Of a DNA stretch of 7,984 nucleotides, positions 6,609-7,984 are shown piece after piece. The first letter of the stretch is position 1. Each line of letters begins with the position of its first letter. Both the position numbers and the translations under genes were made by a program. The notes beneath the pieces were generated by a model. The model was not told where the DNA came from. It saw only the letters and a program-made list of their open reading frames with translations, and ran no database searches. This DNA comes from Clostridia bacterium (GTDB taxonomy: Bacteria; Bacillota; Clostridia; Oscillospirales; CAG-272). The DNA lies in the NCBI GenBank assembly GCA_017397205.1, contig JAFQJX010000131.1, positions 1 through 7,984 of the forward strand. The letters are read 5' to 3'.

Positions 6609-6657
6609 AAAAGAGCAAGAACGGAAGGACTTTACTCCTTTTCCTCTTGCTCTTTTT
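6609..6657. terminator. Long-stem bidirectional terminator
   Basis: AAAAGAGCAAGA (6609-6620) pairs with TCTTGCTCTTTT (6645-6656). Part of the interior (GGAAGGA against TCCTTTTCC) pairs further, giving a long imperfect hairpin. T-runs follow on both strands. It lies between pncB and the convergent HTH gene at 6682-6900 and most simply ends both transcripts. Confidence 0.75.
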
Positions 6658-6681
6658 GCTTGCCGTTCCGTTATAATGGAC

Positions 6682-6900
6682 TTAGCTGAGCTTTCGCGGC
6701 GTGTCGGTAAGCCCCGCAAGATAGTCCAGGGAAATGTTGTAGTATTTTGCCAGAGTCACAAAATGGTGCATCGGCATTTCACGCTTTCCGCTTTCATAAA
6801 GCTGATATTGCTGTCTTGTGATGTTCAGAACAAGTGCAATATCCTCCTGCTTTTTGTCTGAGTCCTCTCGGGTGTCCTTCAGCCGTTGATAAACGTACAT
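6682..6900 (-). CDS. Cro/CI-type (XRE) HTH regulator, right module
   Basis: This 72-aa single-domain DNA-binding protein is paralogous to the one at 398-616 (42 of 72 residues identical, my hand count). Shared blocks are YQRL.D.REDSDK at the start and DYLAGL.DTPR at the end. The recognition region here is NITRQQYQLYESG (residues 26-38) against GTRQQQYARWESG in the left protein. GGAG (6911-6908) lies 7 nt before the ATG at 6900. The predicted targets are the three palindromes at 6948-7017, which have the same 7-4-7 design as the left sites but a different half-site, GAATGCA/T. A divergent partner gene starts at 7033. The simplest reading is an autorepressor that also represses the partner; a role as an antitoxin-like regulator is possible but not shown by the sequence. 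Confidence 0.92.
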   Translation of the reverse strand: MYVYQRLKDTREDSDKKQEDIALVLNITRQQYQLYESGKREMPMHHFVTLAKYYNISLDYLAGLTDTPRKLS

Positions 6901-6937
6901 ACACTGTCTCCAATTCAGAGGGATTTCTTATAAGGTC

Positions 6938-6946
6938 ATTATACCA
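6938..6946 (-). promoter_or_regulatory. Extended -10 promoter of the right HTH gene
   Basis: On the minus strand TGGTATAAT (6946-6938) gives a perfect -10 with TGN extension and no clear -35, as in the left module. The palindrome at 6948-6965 begins one base upstream, so a bound repressor would overlap the polymerase. Confidence 0.7.
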
Positions 6947-6947
6947 A

Positions 6948-6965
6948 TGCATTCAAAAAAATGCT
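6948..6965. promoter_or_regulatory. Operator-like palindrome R1 (TGCATTC-AAAA-AAATGCT)
   Basis: This imperfect 7-4-7 inverted repeat is the weakest of the right-hand trio. It sits next to the extended -10 of the HTH promoter and is the counterpart of the left site at 317-334. Confidence 0.65.
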
Positions 6966-6993
6966 TGACAAGCATTCAAACGAATGCTATAAT
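6965..6993 (+). promoter_or_regulatory. Consensus sigma-A promoter of the right partner gene
   Basis: TTGACA (6965-6970), exactly 17 bp, then TATAAT (6988-6993): a perfect match at both hexamers. Such a strong promoter probably needs repression. The palindrome at 6971-6988 fills the spacer completely. Confidence 0.92.
6971..6988. promoter_or_regulatory. Operator-like palindrome R2 (AGCATTC-AAAC-GAATGCT)
   Basis: A perfect 7-bp inverted repeat around 4 bp lies exactly between the -35 and -10 hexamers of the partner promoter. It is the positional equivalent of the left site at 291-308. Confidence 0.85.
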
Positions 6994-6999
6994 AGCTAA

Positions 7000-7017
7000 T
7001 GCATTCGCACGAATGCA
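7000..7017. promoter_or_regulatory. Operator-like palindrome R3 (TGCATTC-GCAC-GAATGCA)
   Basis: A perfect 7-4-7 inverted repeat covers the expected transcription start of the partner gene, as the site at 260-277 does on the left. The R1, R2 and R3 starts are 23 and 29 bp apart. Confidence 0.85.
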
Positions 7018-7032
7018 GAAACGGGGGAGCAA

Positions 7033-7305
7033 ATGAAAAAGACACTTGAAACGCTTTGGTATGACTATTTTTCTGACGAGTGCTCGGCGCTTGTTACCGC
7101 AGAAGAAAAGGCACTTGCAAAAAGAGCGGTGGCACTGCACGAGGCGGTGGGCGAGCTGCTGACGAGGGAGCAAAGCGCCGCGGTGGAAGCATACGTAGAC
7201 GCGCTGTATGAAATTGAGGGCTGCTTTGTCAAAAAGGCATTCCTCAAGGGATGCGAATTTGCAACCTCCTTTTTCTTTGAAGCGGGGGCTTTCGGGCGAG
7301 GATGA
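7033..7305 (+). CDS. DUF6809-like small protein, right copy (complete)
   Basis: This is the full 90-aa version of the gene cut at the left edge. It is acidic and helical, with EEKALAKRAVALHEAVGELL (about 25-44), an 'EAYVDALYEIEGCFVKKAFLKGCEFATSFFFEAGAF' style C-terminal helix pair, and no signal peptide. It resembles Firmicutes DUF6809 proteins; the molecular function is unknown to me. GGGGGAG (7023-7029) lies just upstream of the ATG. It is divergent from the HTH gene at 6682-6900, with consensus promoter and operators between, so it should be silent until repression lifts. Its DNA is about 98% identical to the left copy while the adjoining regulators and operators differ strongly, which suggests gene conversion or purifying exchange. 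Only this copy shows the true C-terminus. Confidence 0.85.
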   Translation: MKKTLETLWYDYFSDECSALVTAEEKALAKRAVALHEAVGELLTREQSAAVEAYVDALYEIEGCFVKKAFLKGCEFATSFFFEAGAFGRG

Positions 7306-7340
7306 GGACTGCACGAAAAGGGAGGTAAAAAGGACGAGCT

Positions 7341-7400
7341 ATGAAACAGTTTTTTATAAGGGTGTTTACAAAGGTCTGCGGAGGCAGTTGTTCCCTCTAA
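7341..7400 (+). CDS. Possible 19-codon micro-ORF
   Basis: A small frame, MKQFFIRVFTKVCGGSCSL, begins 35 bp after the partner gene stop, with AAGGA (7331-7335) 5 nt upstream of its ATG. It would be co-transcribed with the partner gene. It is basic and amphipathic, with two cysteines near the end. It may be a small peptide, the remains of a truncated gene, or chance. It overlaps the -35 region of the next promoter. Confidence 0.3.
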   Translation: MKQFFIRVFTKVCGGSCSL

Positions 7401-7416
7401 CGATTCATGCTATAAT
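7388..7416 (+). promoter_or_regulatory. Promoter of the DUF559 gene
   Basis: TTGTTC (7388-7393), 17 bp, then TATAAT (7411-7416) with a TGC extension directly before it. The promoter gives a short leader to the ATG at 7446 and shows no operator-like symmetry. Confidence 0.75.
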
Positions 7417-7445
7417 GAATACAGTAAAATATCAGAGGTACGGGT

Positions 7446-7823
7446 ATGTCTCTTGATTACAACGAAAAAAATATTACTCTTGCCAAAAATTTGCGCAAAA
7501 GCGCTACGCCACAAGAAAATCATTTGTGGTACGATTTCTTATCAAAATACGAAATCAGGTTTCAGCGCCAAAAGGCAATAGATAATTTCATTGCCGATTT
7601 TTATTGCCACAAGGCAAAGCTGATTATAGAAATTGACGGCTCACAGCATTATTCAGCAACAGGCAGGCAAGAGGATGAATTTCGCACAGAAATTCTTGCA
7701 GGGTATGATTTGAAGGTGATACGGTTTACAAACCGTCAAATCAACACGAACTTTCGTGGCGTATGTGAGTATATCGACGCCGTCGTGAAAGCCGCCCTCC
7801 GAGAGGGAGGGGGACCGCGATAG
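7446..7823 (+). CDS. DUF559 domain protein (Vsr-like nuclease fold)
   Basis: This 125-aa protein belongs to the DUF559 group, which shares the very-short-patch-repair/PD-(D/E)xK nuclease fold; activity and target are not established for most members. Visible family motifs are LRKSATPQENHLWYDFL (16-32), FQRQKAIDNFIADFYC (39-54) and LIIEIDGSQHY (59-69), with D51, E62, D64 and H68 as likely active-site residues, then VIRFTNRQI (91-99). AGAGGT (7434-7439) is 6 nt before the ATG. The gene is more AT-rich than pncB, in keeping with an accessory origin. The last codons (ALREGGGPR) and the TAG at 7821-7823 lie inside a palindromic repeat element, so the original C-terminus has probably been replaced by repeat sequence. 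The catalytic core is intact. Confidence 0.9.
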   Translation: MSLDYNEKNITLAKNLRKSATPQENHLWYDFLSKYEIRFQRQKAIDNFIADFYCHKAKLIIEIDGSQHYSATGRQEDEFRTEILAGYDLKVIRFTNRQINTNFRGVCEYIDAVVKAALREGGGPR

Positions 7824-7920
7824 CGGTGGAAGGAGCCCACGTGGTTTTGGTATGAACACTCCGCCGTCACGCGCTCTCCCTCAGTCGCCTGAGGCGACAA
7901 CTCCCTCCCGGAGGGAGCCA
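7791..7920. mobile_element. MITE-like palindromic element overlapping the DUF559 3' end
   Basis: The ends are imperfect inverted repeats: GCCCTCCGAGAGGGAGG on the left (from 7794), and GCTCCCTCCGGGAGGGAG on the minus strand at the right (to about 7919). Each end carries a second hairpin: ACCGC-GATA-GCGGT (7814-7827) on the left and GTCGCC-TGA-GGCGAC (7884-7898) on the right. CTCCCTCCCGGAGGGAG (7901-7917) is itself a palindrome. There is no internal ORF. The structure fits a small non-autonomous element or REP-like repeat; exact borders and target duplication cannot be set from one copy. Confidence 0.6.
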
Positions 7921-7948
7921 TTAGAAGCGTATGCCAAACGGGTGTGCA

Positions 7949-7975
7949 TTTCATGTGCCTCGAACATTTCATAAA
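7949..7975. repeat. TTTCAT-flanked hairpin repeat, copy 2
   Basis: ATTTCATGTGCCTCGAACATTTCATAA is shown here in two parts: ATTTCATGTGCC and TCGAACATTTCATAA. It resembles 6577-6603 at about 22 of 27 positions. ATGT and ACAT can pair around a 7-nt loop. It lies at the window edge and may be the beginning of a longer array. Confidence 0.4.
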
Positions 7976-7984
7976 AGCAAAAGA

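Noticed and set aside
6672..6677. TATAAT on the plus strand near the end of the right HTH gene
   Set aside because: There is no -35 at a suitable distance and no gene downstream on that strand; it overlaps the convergent gene's 3' end.
6976..7314. Minus-strand frame of 112 codons opposite the right partner gene
   Set aside because: It is antisense to the partner gene. It has a matching shadow on the left copy only because the DNA is duplicated, and it ends within the operator region.

Overview
The window looks like chromosomal DNA from an uncultured gut-type Clostridia (Bacillota). The evidence is purine-rich Shine-Dalgarno sites, near-consensus sigma-A promoters, small Cro/CI-type regulators ending in a 'DYLAGLxDTPRxL' tail, and hairpin-rich intergenic repeats. 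This placement is an inference from style, not from a marker gene. The larger genes are moderately GC-rich, while the small accessory genes at the right end are more AT-rich.

Layout, left to right: (1) 1-616 holds a divergent two-gene module. A small acidic protein gene (DUF6809-like, minus strand, cut by the left edge) faces away from a 72-aa HTH regulator (plus strand), with three 18-bp operator-like palindromes between them. (2) A bidirectional terminator lies at 753-779. (3) 810-3950 (minus) encodes a 1046-aa MacB-type ABC protein: an ATPase fused to a four-helix FtsX-type permease with a very large extracellular domain. (4) After tandem terminators and a small palindrome comes a 219-aa protein of uncertain family, possibly SPFH/band-7-like (minus, 4131-4790). 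(5) Divergent from it is pncB, nicotinate phosphoribosyltransferase (4991-6445), with a clear sigma-A promoter. (6) 6450-6657 is a gene-free stretch with a tandem array of covarying hairpins separated by TGAAT, then a bidirectional terminator. (7) 6682-7305 is a second, mirror-image HTH/DUF6809-like module. (8) A 19-codon micro-ORF and a DUF559 (Vsr-like nuclease fold) gene follow. The DUF559 gene's 3' end runs into a MITE-like palindromic element, and the window ends in a fragment of another hairpin-type repeat.

The most notable feature is the pair of mirror-image modules. The two small partner genes are about 98% identical in DNA over the 229 bp visible (4 differences), so they form an inverted repeat bracketing the ABC/4131-4790/pncB segment. 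The two HTH regulators are only about 58% identical (42/72 residues, my hand count) and differ most in the recognition helix. Their operators match that split: both loci have three 7-4-7 palindromes in the same positions relative to two divergent promoters. The half-site is TGTTGTA at the left locus and GAATGCA/T at the right. This looks like two insulated copies of one autoregulatory circuit driving nearly the same protein. Recombination between the inverted partner genes would swap which regulator controls which downstream region.
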